Part shown: one piece after another, positions 53,356 through 61,790 of the stretch | How positions within the stretch are numbered: position 1 is the first letter of the stretch | Layout: each line of letters begins with the position of its first letter | Assembly: GCF_001427285.1 (NCBI RefSeq) | Contig: NZ_LMFV01000023.1 | Span: 186,001-250,000 of the forward strand | Direction: 5' to 3' | DNA: 64,000 nt | Source of the DNA: Mesorhizobium sp. Root552 | Lineage (GTDB): Bacteria > Pseudomonadota > Alphaproteobacteria > Rhizobiales > Rhizobiaceae | Program-made: the position numbers and the translations under genes | Notes under the pieces: generated by a model | Told to the model about the DNA's origin: nothing | Database searches by the model: none | What the model saw: only the letters and a program-made list of their open reading frames with translations

Positions 53356-54660
53356 TCAAACCTTCACCAGTTGCCTGACGCGGTCCTTCTCGCCGAAGAT
53401 GCGCAGGTAGCGGGCAATCTCGGTCTTGTCGCCGGTGGCCTTCTCCGGATTGTCGGACAGTTTCACCGCTGGCCGCCCATTGGCTTCCGTCACCTTGCAC
53501 ACCAGCGAGATCGCGTTCAGCCGATCCGTCGGCACGGGCGCGCAATCCTCGAAATCGTTTGTCAGGTTGGTTCCCCAGCCGAAGGCCATGCGCACCTTGC
53601 CATGGAAATGCCGATAAGCCTCGACGATGGTTTCGACTTCCAATCCGTCGGAGAAGATCAGAATCTTGTTCCGGGGATCTTTTCCCTTCTCGCGCCACCA
53701 CGAGATGATCTTCTCGCCGCCCTCGATGGGAGGCGCGCTATCGGGGCGGAAGCCGGTCCAGTCCGCCACCCAGTCCGGTGCGTCGCGCAGGAAGGCGGCG
53801 GTGCCGAACGCATCCGGCAGCACGATGAGCAGGTTGCCCCCATAGTAGCGCTGCCAATCCTGCAGCACCTTGTAGGGCGCTTCCCTGAGTTCCGCCTCGC
53901 TATCGGCGAGCGCGGCCAGTACCATGGGCAATTCGTGCGCATTGGTGCCGACGGCCTCGAGATCGTTGTCCATGGCTAGCAGCACGTTCGATGTGCCGGT
54001 GAAGGAGTCGCGGATGCCTTCCTTCAACGCCTCGACGCACCAGCGTTGCCACAGGAAGGAGTGACGGCGCCGGGTGCCGAAATCCGAAATGTTGATGCCG
54101 GGCAGTTTCTTGAGCTGTTCGGTCTTGGCCCACATCTTGGACTTGGCGCGCGCGTAAAGAACGTCGAGCGCGAACGGCCCGAATTCCTTCATTGCCGAAC
54201 GTGAGCGCAGTTCGTTGATGATGGCCAGCGCCGGAATTTCCCAAAGTGTGGTGTACATCCACGGACCGGGGAAAGTCAGTTCATACTGGCCATCCCGCTT
54301 GGCCAGGTGGTATTCGGGTAGCTGGAAATCCTCCAGCCAGGCGAGGAATTCCGGCTCGAAGATCTGCTTGCGGCCATAGAAGTTGTTACCGCCCAGCCAG
54401 ATCATTTCCTTCTTGCTGAAACGCAGCGTGCGCGCATGGTCTAGTTGTTCGCGCAACTCGCCTTCATCGATTTCTTCAGCCAGGCGAACCGAAGTCGTGC
54501 GATTGATGAGTGAGAAAGTCGCGTCAACCTTGGGGTACATGCCCCAGATCATCTGCAGCATCAAAAGCTTGTAGAAATCCGTATCGAGCAGGCTGCGCAC
54601 GATCGGATCGAGCTTCCATGTGTGGTTGTAGACGCGCCGCGCAATGTCAGTCTTGGCCAT
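53356..54660 (-). CDS. pncB: Nicotinate phosphoribosyltransferase
   Basis: Joins nicotinate and PRPP to nicotinate mononucleotide in NAD salvage. The 434 aa protein starts with [28 protein letters not shown] split near residue 29, has [23 protein letters not shown] near 190 with the phosphorylatable His in [14 protein letters not shown] near 222, and [18 protein letters not shown] near 343 (PRPP site). Length and motifs agree with enterobacterial PncB. With pncA at 45038 it completes the nicotinamide salvage route; the Mo hydroxylase may compete for nicotinate. Confidence 0.96.
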   Translation of the reverse strand: MAKTDIARRVYNHTWKLDPIVRSLLDTDFYKLLMLQMIWGMYPKVDATFSLINRTTSVRLAEEIDEGELREQLDHARTLRFSKKEMIWLGGNNFYGRKQIFEPEFLAWLEDFQLPEYHLAKRDGQYELTFPGPWMYTTLWEIPALAIINELRSRSAMKEFGPFALDVLYARAKSKMWAKTEQLKKLPGINISDFGTRRRHSFLWQRWCVEALKEGIRDSFTGTSNVLLAMDNDLEAVGTNAHELPMVLAALADSEAELREAPYKVLQDWQRYYGGNLLIVLPDAFGTAAFLRDAPDWVADWTGFRPDSAPPIEGGEKIISWWREKGKDPRNKILIFSDGLEVETIVEAYRHFHGKVRMAFGWGTNLTNDFEDCAPVPTDRLNAISLVCKVTEANGRPAVKLSDNPEKATGDKTEIARYLRIFGEKDRVRQLVKV

Positions 54661-54784
54661 GAGTCAAGGTTGCCTTCGCTGCTCGGAACCATGTCCGCAC
54701 GATGTCTCATAGCATCGATTTTTTCAAAGTGCTGCCCGCTTTCGCCTTGGCCCGATAAAAAGAACGCCTTGTAACCGCAACGAC

Positions 54785-55753
54785 TTAAGGCATTTCATGG
54801 TCGGCTTTCGAGGCTTGCCGTTTGCGTCGCATACCGATGCGGGAGGCAACCGAACCGCTTGGGCGGTCGTCGGCCTCTCCCTTTTCGGCAAACAGCCAGT
54901 CGATGAAGACCTGCACGATCGGAGCGGAGCGCATTTCGTTGCGGCAGATAACATAGAAGTCATCGACTGCCGGGACCGAGAGCCCAAACGGCGCCACCAG
55001 TTGCCCGCGCGCCAGAAGATCGCTCGCGGTCACCGTGTCGCCGAGCGCTACGCCGTGTCCGTGCAAAGCGGCGCCGATCGAAAGATGGGCGTCGCTGAAA
55101 TATTGCCGCCGTCCGCGCTCCAGATCGAGTGCGTCGGCAGCGGCGAACCATGTGTGCCATTCGCGGCCATCATCGCCATGCAGGATGACGTGGTTGGCGA
55201 GGTCACGAATGGTGCGCAGTGGGCGTGTGTTGATCAGCGTGGGGCTGACGACAGGAAACAGCTCAAGTCCCGACCACTTGCGCAACCAGCAATCGCTCCA
55301 GCCGCCATCGCCATAGTGCAGGCAAAGGTCGATATCGGGCGAACGAATGTCCTGAGTGTCGTTGGAGCCGGTCAGTTTGAGGCGAACGTCGGGATATTGT
55401 GCGGTAAAGCTGCCGAGACGGGGGATGACCCATAGCGAAAGCAGGGCCGGCACGCAGGAAAGCGACAGCGTGCCGGTGCTGGCTGGACGCGTCAGGCGTT
55501 GCGTCGCTGCGGCGATGCCGTCAAACGCGTTCGATACCGCCGGCAAAAGTTCGGCGCCGTGTGGGGTGAGCTTGAGGCGCTGGCCGCTGCGTTCGAACAT
55601 CTTGACGCCGAGCGATTGCTCCAGCGCCCTGATCTGGTGGCTGATGGCCCCATGCGTCACATGGAGTTCGCCTGCGGCCTTGGTCAGCGAGGCATGACGC
55701 GCCGTCGCCTCGAAAGCACGCAACGGATTGAGGGGCGGTAGCCGTTTTGCCAT
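54785..55753 (-). CDS. LysR family transcriptional regulator (GcvA-like)
   Basis: A 322 aa regulator. The N-terminal HTH (residues 5-65: LPPLNPLRAFEATARHASLT, then ELHVTHGAISHQIRALEQSLGVKMFER) is of the GcvA/AmpR group, followed by a ligand domain from about 92 (GTLSLSCVPALLSLWVIPRL). The last 30 residues are basic and not typical. It is divergent from the ureohydrolase-Pot-nitrilase operon across 169 bp, the classic position for a LysR activator of that operon. Confidence 0.93.
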   Translation of the reverse strand: MAKRLPPLNPLRAFEATARHASLTKAAGELHVTHGAISHQIRALEQSLGVKMFERSGQRLKLTPHGAELLPAVSNAFDGIAAATQRLTRPASTGTLSLSCVPALLSLWVIPRLGSFTAQYPDVRLKLTGSNDTQDIRSPDIDLCLHYGDGGWSDCWLRKWSGLELFPVVSPTLINTRPLRTIRDLANHVILHGDDGREWHTWFAAADALDLERGRRQYFSDAHLSIGAALHGHGVALGDTVTASDLLARGQLVAPFGLSVPAVDDFYVICRNEMRSAPIVQVFIDWLFAEKGEADDRPSGSVASRIGMRRKRQASKADHEMP

Positions 55754-55776
55754 CAGTCCATCTGTTAGTTTTTCTC

Positions 55777-55798
55777 ACAATATGACCTACAACAATAT
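55777..55798. promoter_or_regulatory. ACAATAT direct repeat in the LysR/ureohydrolase gap
   Basis: ACAATAT occurs at 55777-55783 and 55792-55798, with starts 15 bp apart, in the AT-rich part of the divergent gap. It may be part of the LysR-type binding site; dyad symmetry (T-N11-A) is not clear. Confidence 0.35.
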
Positions 55799-55922
55799 CA
55801 ATTGATTTTCCACTCGTCCTCCCGGACAATTCGCAACGATCATCGGACAACACGGCATCGAGGGCTGCCAATGCCCTCTGCGCGGGTTCGTGCATGCCGT
55901 ATCTCAGGGAGGAGATGCGAAG

Positions 55923-56981
55923 ATGGGGTTCAACCAGACCAAGCTAGATGCGCTGCGCGCCAAATATGGCGAGGCTCACGGCGGCGAATTGTTCGATCCG
56001 AAGTTCCGCCGCGTTGCCGACAAGATATTCTCAAAGAGCGGCACGCGCGTTGCGCCCTACGCCGGCATGCCCACCTTCCTCGCTGCGCCCCATTGCGAGA
56101 TTTCTGTTGAAAGCCCGGATTTCGGCGACTTGCAGGTCGCAATGATCGGCGTGCCAATGGATCTGGGCGTGACAAACCGCACGGGATCGCGCTTTGGCCC
56201 ACGCGCGTTACGGTCCATCGAGCGCATCGGCCCATACAACCACGTGCTCGACTGCGCGCCGACCTACGAACTCAAGGTCGCCGACATCGGCGACGTACCC
56301 TTTCGCAGCCGGTACCGTCTCGAACTCAGCCATGAGGACATCGAACATCGTCTCAACCAGGTTGTTGATGCCGGCGTCATTCCGCTGTCGGTTGGCGGCG
56401 ACCATTCGATCAGTCATCCGATCCTCAAGGCAGTGGGCAAGAACCGCCCCGTCGGCATGATTCACATCGACGCCCACTGCGACACCGGCGGCGCATATGA
56501 TCTGACCAAATTCCATCACGGCGGCCCGTTCCGCAATGCGGTACTGGATGGCGTGCTGGACCCGACCCGCACAATTCAGATCGGCATCCGCGGTTCGTCG
56601 GAATATCTTTGGGAATTCACCTACGAATCCGGCATGACCGTCATCCATGCCGAGGAAGTCACCGGCCTTGGCATCCCGGCTATTATCGAGCGGGCGAAGA
56701 AAATCGTCGGCGATGGCCCGACCTATCTTTCCTTCGATATCGACAGCCTCGACCCGGCATTTGCTCCAGGGACGGGTACGCCGGAGGTCGGCGGCCTGAC
56801 CACGCGCGAGGTCCTGGAAATCCTTCGTGGTTTGAAGGGCGTAAACCTCGTCGGTGGCGACGTTGTCGAAGTGGCGCCGCAATACGATGCAACCACCAAC
56901 ACCGCGCATGCAGGCGCTCAGGTGCTGTTCGAGATCTTGAGCCTGATGGTGTTCAGCCCCGCCGTGAAAGGCCGCCGTTGA
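55923..56981 (+). CDS. Agmatinase/guanidino ureohydrolase family protein
   Basis: A 352 aa binuclear-manganese hydrolase that splits urea from a guanidino compound. The metal ligands are in SVGGDHSIS, IHIDAHCDTGG and LSFDIDSLDPAFAPGTGTPE; all are present. It resembles agmatinase (SpeB) and guanidinobutyrase (GbuA) equally well by eye. ATG 55923 was chosen with GGGAGGAG at 55908-55915. A Pot-like importer and a nitrilase-family amidase follow, so agmatine, 4-guanidinobutyrate or a relative is the likely substrate. Confidence 0.9.
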   Translation: MGFNQTKLDALRAKYGEAHGGELFDPKFRRVADKIFSKSGTRVAPYAGMPTFLAAPHCEISVESPDFGDLQVAMIGVPMDLGVTNRTGSRFGPRALRSIERIGPYNHVLDCAPTYELKVADIGDVPFRSRYRLELSHEDIEHRLNQVVDAGVIPLSVGGDHSISHPILKAVGKNRPVGMIHIDAHCDTGGAYDLTKFHHGGPFRNAVLDGVLDPTRTIQIGIRGSSEYLWEFTYESGMTVIHAEEVTGLGIPAIIERAKKIVGDGPTYLSFDIDSLDPAFAPGTGTPEVGGLTTREVLEILRGLKGVNLVGGDVVEVAPQYDATTNTAHAGAQVLFEILSLMVFSPAVKGRR

Positions 56982-57050
56982 AAATGACAGCGTGAACGAG
57001 AAATTCGTATAACAAGGGAACCCGGCCAAGCCGGTACAAGGGAGATGACC

Positions 57051-58139
57051 ATGACTGATTTCACAAACAGAAATTTCAGCCGCCGCACCGTGCTTGGCGC
57101 CGGCGTTGCGGCAGTGGGCATGCTCACCATGCCGGCGGTGCTGCGCGCGCAGGATAAGTCTCTGAAAGTTGGCGTCTACGGCGGCTACTTCAAGAAGTCG
57201 TTCGACGAGCACATCTTCCCGGAATTCACCAAGGCGACCGGTATTGCCGTGGAATCCGTTGCCGAACCGACCGGCGAAGCATGGCTTGTCCAGCTTGAGC
57301 AGGCAGCCAAGGCAGGCCAGGCGCCGGCCGACCTTTCGATGATGTCGCAGACCTCGACCTTGAAGGGCCAGTCGACCGAACTGTGGCAGCCGCTAGATAC
57401 CTCGAAGTTCAAGCACTATGGCGATTTGCTCGACCGCTTCGTCAACAAATATCCGGATGGCCGCGTTGCCGGCGTAGGTGCCGTGGCGTGGTACATCACC
57501 CTTGTCACCAACACCGATACATACAAGGATGCGCCAACCTCGTGGGACGCGCTTTGGGATCCGGCGAACAAGGACAAGCTCGGTCTGCTCGCGCTCGCTT
57601 CCAACTCCTTCCTGCTCGAAGTGACGGCGAAGACCTTCATGGGCGGCACCAACGCGCTGGACACCGACGAGGGATTGGAAAAAGCTTTCGCAAAGCTCGC
57701 GGAAGTGAAACCCAATGTGCGTCTCTGGTACCGCGACGAGGCCCAGTTCGAACAGGCCTTGAAGTCGGGCGAAATCCCCATGGGCCAGTATTATCATGAC
57801 GTCACAGGTCTGGCGGCTGCCGACGGCTTCCATGTCCGCTCGACCTTCCCGAAAGAGGGCGGCATCCAGGATTCCGGTAACTGGGTCCTGTCGCGCGCCT
57901 CGACCAAGGTGGAAGAGGCACATGCCTTCATCGACTATATGAGCCAGCCTGCGATCCAGGGACTGATGTCGCGTAAGGTCGGCACCGCGCCTACACTCAA
58001 GCGAGAGGTTCTCGACCTCAAGCCGGAGGAGTTCGCGGCTGTGTCGTCGGATATCGAGCCGATCATCCCGCGCTACGATCTTTACACGTCCAAGTCGGAC
58101 TGGATCAACCAGAAGTGGACTGAACTGATCGTCGGCTGA
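57051..58139 (+). CDS. Polyamine-type ABC transporter substrate-binding protein (PotD/PotF-like)
   Basis: A 362 aa periplasmic binding protein of family 1/8. It has a twin-arginine signal (NFSRRTVLGAGVAAVGML, residues 8-25, cleavage near LRAQ). The mature protein begins KSLKVGVYGGYFKKSFDEHIFPEFTKATG (two pieces), with the later VAWYITLVTNTDTYKDAPTSWDALWDP typical of PotD-like proteins. ATG 57051 has GGGAG at good distance; ATG 57045 overlaps that site. Ligand: a polyamine or other cation. It lies 69 bp after the ureohydrolase. Confidence 0.92.
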   Translation: MTDFTNRNFSRRTVLGAGVAAVGMLTMPAVLRAQDKSLKVGVYGGYFKKSFDEHIFPEFTKATGIAVESVAEPTGEAWLVQLEQAAKAGQAPADLSMMSQTSTLKGQSTELWQPLDTSKFKHYGDLLDRFVNKYPDGRVAGVGAVAWYITLVTNTDTYKDAPTSWDALWDPANKDKLGLLALASNSFLLEVTAKTFMGGTNALDTDEGLEKAFAKLAEVKPNVRLWYRDEAQFEQALKSGEIPMGQYYHDVTGLAAADGFHVRSTFPKEGGIQDSGNWVLSRASTKVEEAHAFIDYMSQPAIQGLMSRKVGTAPTLKREVLDLKPEEFAAVSSDIEPIIPRYDLYTSKSDWINQKWTELIVG

Positions 58140-58172
58140 TCATCCTTTGCCGGGCCTTGCGAAGCAGGGTAG

Positions 58173-58266
58173 ATGAGGCGGGGAGAAGAGGCGCAATGCG
58201 CTGATCTTCTCGGCACAGGGTAAGACCCGCCTCATGCCAGCCGTGAAGCCGCTGTTGCGGCTTCAC
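58173..58266 (+). other. Two intercistronic hairpins between binding protein and ATPase genes
   Basis: First hairpin: ATGAGGCGGG (58173-58182) with CCCGCCTCAT (58226-58235), containing an inner GAGAAGA/TCTTCTC stem and a GCGCAATGCGC tip. Second: GTGAAGCCGC (58243-58252) with GCGGCTTCAC (58257-58266), loop TGTT. They probably protect the binding-protein message or partly stop transcription. Confidence 0.7.
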
Positions 58267-58331
58267 TCTTGGTCCCCAAGGGAGGGCCGGCGTGGCAGCA
58301 GAGCTGCCAGTTGCCCCTCGTAGGAGAGTTC

Positions 58332-59369
58332 ATGTCCGGTCTTGCCATCAATGACATCACCAAGAATTTTGGTGACTTTGCCGCTGTAGATAACGTCAGC
58401 CTGTCGGTTCCCCACGGCACCTTCGTCTGCCTGCTTGGCCCGTCGGGTTGCGGCAAGACGACGTTGCTGCGCATGATTGCCGGGCTTGAGGAGCCGACCG
58501 GCGGCGCCATCGTGCTGGACGGCGACAACATTACTGCCGTGCCGACACACAAGCGCAATCTCGGCATGGTGTTCCAATCTCTGGCGCTCTTCCCACACTT
58601 GTCCGTCGGCGAAAACATCGCCTACGCCTTGCGTATTCGCGGCAGGGCCAAGGAAGAGCAACGCAAGCGCGTCGAGGAATTGTTGGCGCTGATCCATCTG
58701 CCGGGCTTTGCCGACAGGCCGGTCGCAAAACTATCCGGCGGCCAGCGCCAACGTGTCGCGATTGCGCGCGCGCTCGCCCTTTCGCCCAAGCTATTCCTGC
58801 TCGATGAGCCGCTTTCGGCGCTCGACGCCAAGCTGCGCGAAGACATGCAGGTGGAACTGCGCCAATTGCAGCAGCGACTTGGCATTACAACCGTCGTCGT
58901 CACCCACGACCAGCGCGAGGCGATGACCATGGCCGACCTTGTCGTGGTCATGGGCAAGGGCAAGATCCTGCAGGCCGCGCCGCCGATCGAGATCTATCGC
59001 AAGCCGGCTGATGCTTTCGTTGCCGACTTCATAGGCATCACCAATCTTTTGCCGATTGAAGCCGATAGCGCCGGTCGCGTAACCGTGCTTGGCACTACCG
59101 TTCCTGGTCTTGCGCTACCCGCCGGCATGGACAAGGCTTCGCTTTCCATTCGTCCGGAAGACGTCAGTATCACGGCGCCCCGAGAGGGCGCGCTTGTCGG
59201 TACCGTAAGTTTCGTGCGGGATCTCGGTGGCACCATCGAGACCTTTGTCGAGGCCGGCGGCACAACGATCATCGCCGTTGCGACTCCGCGCGAGCGACCC
59301 AACGTCAGCGTCGGCCAGAGCGTCGGGGTCGTCCTGCCGCCTGAAAGTTGCGTGGTGCTGAAGCAATGA
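58332..59369 (+). CDS. Polyamine-type ABC transporter ATPase (PotA/PotG-like)
   Basis: A 345 aa ATPase. Walker A GPSGCGKTT is near residue 36, the Q-loop VFQSLALFPHLSVGENIAYAL near 81, the signature LSGGQRQRVAIARAL near 134, Walker B LFLLDEPLSALDAKLR near 155 and the switch VVTHDQREAMTMAD near 188. A C-terminal TOBE domain (from about 270) is present. ATG 58332 has TAGGAGAG upstream; a longer frame to 58269 covers the hairpin region. The stop overlaps the next start (ATGA). Confidence 0.93.
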   Translation: MSGLAINDITKNFGDFAAVDNVSLSVPHGTFVCLLGPSGCGKTTLLRMIAGLEEPTGGAIVLDGDNITAVPTHKRNLGMVFQSLALFPHLSVGENIAYALRIRGRAKEEQRKRVEELLALIHLPGFADRPVAKLSGGQRQRVAIARALALSPKLFLLDEPLSALDAKLREDMQVELRQLQQRLGITTVVVTHDQREAMTMADLVVVMGKGKILQAAPPIEIYRKPADAFVADFIGITNLLPIEADSAGRVTVLGTTVPGLALPAGMDKASLSIRPEDVSITAPREGALVGTVSFVRDLGGTIETFVEAGGTTIIAVATPRERPNVSVGQSVGVVLPPESCVVLKQ

Positions 59370-60220
59370 GGCGCGAAGCCCCCAAGACGATAACCGACTA
59401 CACGCCGCTTTTCTTTCCCGGCCTGATGCTGGTGGTGTTCTTCGTCGTGCCGTTTTCCACGATGATCGTTGTCAGCTTCTTCAAACGCGATCCCGCCGGC
59501 TTCTACACCCCCGATTTCGTCATCGACAACTACGCCCGCTTCCTGTCTGTCTTCTTCGGATCGGTGCTGGGCTTTTCCCTGATGCTGGCAGTCATGGTCG
59601 CGATCTGTTGCGTGGCCATCGCGTTTCCATTCACCTACCTTCTGAGCAGATGTTCGAGGCGCGTGCAAACGTTGTGGCTGGTCGGACTGCTGTCGGTTCT
59701 CTCCCTGTCCGAGGTCATCATCGGTTTTGCCTGGTCGACATTGTTTTCGCGCACAGCCGGTATTACCAACCTGTTTGTTGCCATGGGCCTGATGGAGGGA
59801 CCGGTCGCGCTGCTGCCCAGTTTCTGGGCGGTGTTGACCGGCATGGTCTACCAGGCACTGCCCTACACCATCCTGGTGCTCTATCCTGCGCTTGTGCGTC
59901 TCGACCCGACCTTGCTGGAAGCCGCACGTACCCTCGGCGCATCGCCGCTGCGCGCCTTCTTCAATGTCGTCACGCCGGCATTGCGCAACACCATCGTGGC
60001 AACGCTGATCATGGTCTTCGTCTTTGCGCTCGGCTCCTACCTGTTGCCGCAAATCCTTGGCCGCCCTCAGCACTGGACGCTTTCGGTTCTGATCACCGAC
60101 CAGGCGATCTACCAGTCCAATATGCCGTTTGCGGCGGCGATGGCGGTGTTCCTTGTGTTGATCTCGCTGGCGCTGGTTGGGATGACGCTTCTCGTCGGTC
60201 GCAAGGAGAATGCGCTGTGA
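59366..60220 (+). CDS. Polyamine-type ABC transporter permease (PotB-like)
   Basis: A 284 aa inner-membrane permease with six hydrophobic segments (first at about residues 17-38). The EAA loop is LEAARTLGASPLRAFFNVVTP near 188. ATG 59366 overlaps the ATPase stop codon by 4 bp and was preferred to an upstream ATG at 59348. It pairs with the next gene as the two-permease unit of a Pot-type importer. Confidence 0.92.
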   Translation: MRREAPKTITDYTPLFFPGLMLVVFFVVPFSTMIVVSFFKRDPAGFYTPDFVIDNYARFLSVFFGSVLGFSLMLAVMVAICCVAIAFPFTYLLSRCSRRVQTLWLVGLLSVLSLSEVIIGFAWSTLFSRTAGITNLFVAMGLMEGPVALLPSFWAVLTGMVYQALPYTILVLYPALVRLDPTLLEAARTLGASPLRAFFNVVTPALRNTIVATLIMVFVFALGSYLLPQILGRPQHWTLSVLITDQAIYQSNMPFAAAMAVFLVLISLALVGMTLLVGRKENAL

Positions 60221-61014
60221 TCGCCTTGCGCCGCCTTTACTTTGCACTTGTTGCGCTGTTTCTGGCCGCCCCGCTCATCGTGGTGGCCGGGGTCTCGATC
60301 AACGAAAAGCAGGAGCTGACCTTTCCACCGCGCGGATTTTCGCTGTCGTGGTACGGCCAGATCTTCGCCGATCCGGAATGGCGTCTGGCGCTGATCCATT
60401 CGGTCACGCTTGCAGTCTGTTCTGCGGCAATCGCGGTTGCCATCGCGCTGCCTCTAGCTTGGTTCCTGTGGCGGCGGATTGCGCCATGGGCGAACATCTT
60501 CCAGGTTCTCGGCCTTGCTCCGTTCATCTTGCCGCCGGTCATCACGGCGCTCGGCTTCCTCACCTTCTGGGCGACTGTCGGGCTGTTCGGCCAGTTTTTC
60601 ACGGCCATCATCAGCCACGCAATCTTCTTCGTTACCTTGCCGCTGGTGACGCTGTCGCTCGGCTTTGCCTCCATCGACCGTTCGCTGGTCGAAGCGGCAG
60701 CCACAATGGGCGCGGACGATCGCACGGTGCTGAAGACTGTCGTGCTGCCGCTGATCCTGCCCTATCTGGTGTCGGGCTACGCTTTTGCCTTCGTGCTGTC
60801 GCTCAACGAATATATCGTGGCCTACATGACCATCGGCTTCACCACCGAGACGTTGCCGATCAAGATTTTCAACGCCTTGCGTTATGGTTATACGCCGACT
60901 ATGGCCTCGGTTTCGATCTTCTTCGTCGCGGTTGCCGCGCTCGTATTCGGGGCCATAGCACGCTTCGGCGACATCAGGCGCCTGCTTGGCGCCATGGGTT
61001 CGGATGGCAATTGA
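60217..61014 (+). CDS. Polyamine-type ABC transporter permease (PotC-like)
   Basis: A 265 aa inner-membrane permease with six hydrophobic segments. It starts IALRRLYFALVALFLAAPLIVVAG, and the EAA loop is VEAAATMGADDRTVLKTVVLP near 158. The start is GTG 60217, overlapping the PotB-like stop (GTGA), with AAGGAGAA at 60203-60210. Its frame is open much further upstream, inside the PotB-like gene, but that part is not real coding. It ends on the ATG of the amidase (TGATG). Confidence 0.92.
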   Translation: MIALRRLYFALVALFLAAPLIVVAGVSINEKQELTFPPRGFSLSWYGQIFADPEWRLALIHSVTLAVCSAAIAVAIALPLAWFLWRRIAPWANIFQVLGLAPFILPPVITALGFLTFWATVGLFGQFFTAIISHAIFFVTLPLVTLSLGFASIDRSLVEAAATMGADDRTVLKTVVLPLILPYLVSGYAFAFVLSLNEYIVAYMTIGFTTETLPIKIFNALRYGYTPTMASVSIFFVAVAALVFGAIARFGDIRRLLGAMGSDGN

Positions 61015-61790
61015 TGCGATTGGCGATTTACCAGATGCAGGCGAAGGCCGGCGACGTTGGGGCCAATCTCACCAGTATCGAGGGGTCTATCCGAAGGGCT
61101 GCTGCGCAAGGCGCGAACCTGCTCGTCGCGCCCGAGCTTGCACTGCCGGGCTACGGCGCCGGTCCGGCCATGGCGGCGCTGGCCGAGGCTCCGGACGGCG
61201 CGAGCTGGAGACGCCTCGCCGCCGTCTCTCGCGAGACCGGCGTGGCAATCCTTGCCGGCTTTGCCGAGAAGAGTGGCGATACCGTCTACAACAGCTCATT
61301 GTTCGTCGATGGCGACGAGCCGCCCGTCGTCTACCGCAAGTCGCATCTCTACGGGCCTTATGAGCGAGGCTTGTTTGCAGCCGAGAAGCCTTCTGCACGG
61401 ATCATCGAACATGCCGGCATCAGGTTCGGCATGCTGATCTGCTACGATGTCGAATTTCCCGAAAACGTCCGCCGGCTCGCCCAAGCGGGCGCGCAGGCCG
61501 CGCTGGTTCCGACGGCGTTGCCGGCAAGCGATCATGCCGATTTCATCGCCCGCAGGATGATCCCGGTGCGCGCCTTCGAGAACCAGCTTTTTGTCGCCTA
61601 CGTCAATCATTGCGGCGCCGACGACCGCTTCGCCTATGCCGGTCTTTCGGGTGTAGCGGCACCCGACGGCACGCTTCTCGCTGCCGCCGGAAATGTGGTC
61701 GAGGAGCTTTTGATCGCCGACCTCGACCCGTCGGCGTTCCGGCAGGCAGCCGAACAGAACCCCTATCTGGCCGACCTCAGGTTGGGTTGA
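61014..61790 (+). CDS. Nitrilase-family amidohydrolase
   Basis: A 258 aa carbon-nitrogen hydrolase with catalytic triad E41 (LLVAPELALPGYG), K109 (VYRKSHLYGPYERG) and C143 (GMLICYDVEFPE). Members hydrolyse amides, N-carbamoyl groups or nitriles. Next to a ureohydrolase and a cation importer it could be an omega-amidase (for example 4-guanidinobutyramidase) or an N-carbamoylputrescine-type amidase; the first fits with ureohydrolase chemistry. ATG 61014 overlaps the previous stop. Its 3' end overlaps the convergent MATE gene by 14 bp. Confidence 0.9.
   Translation: MRLAIYQMQAKAGDVGANLTSIEGSIRRAAAQGANLLVAPELALPGYGAGPAMAALAEAPDGASWRRLAAVSRETGVAILAGFAEKSGDTVYNSSLFVDGDEPPVVYRKSHLYGPYERGLFAAEKPSARIIEHAGIRFGMLICYDVEFPENVRRLAQAGAQAALVPTALPASDHADFIARRMIPVRAFENQLFVAYVNHCGADDRFAYAGLSGVAAPDGTLLAAAGNVVEELLIADLDPSAFRQAAEQNPYLADLRLG

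Noticed and set aside
59608..60216. N-terminal extension of the PotC-like frame
   Set aside because: Lies out of frame inside the PotB-like gene; the GTG at 60217 with AAGGAGAA is the real start.
58994..60247. 417-codon frame opposite the Pot-like ATPase and permease
   Set aside because: Antisense, strongly His/Arg/Gln-biased, typical of high-GC shadows.
60210..61013. N-terminal extension of the amidase frame
   Set aside because: Out of frame inside the PotC-like gene; the amidase family starts at the ATG at 61014.
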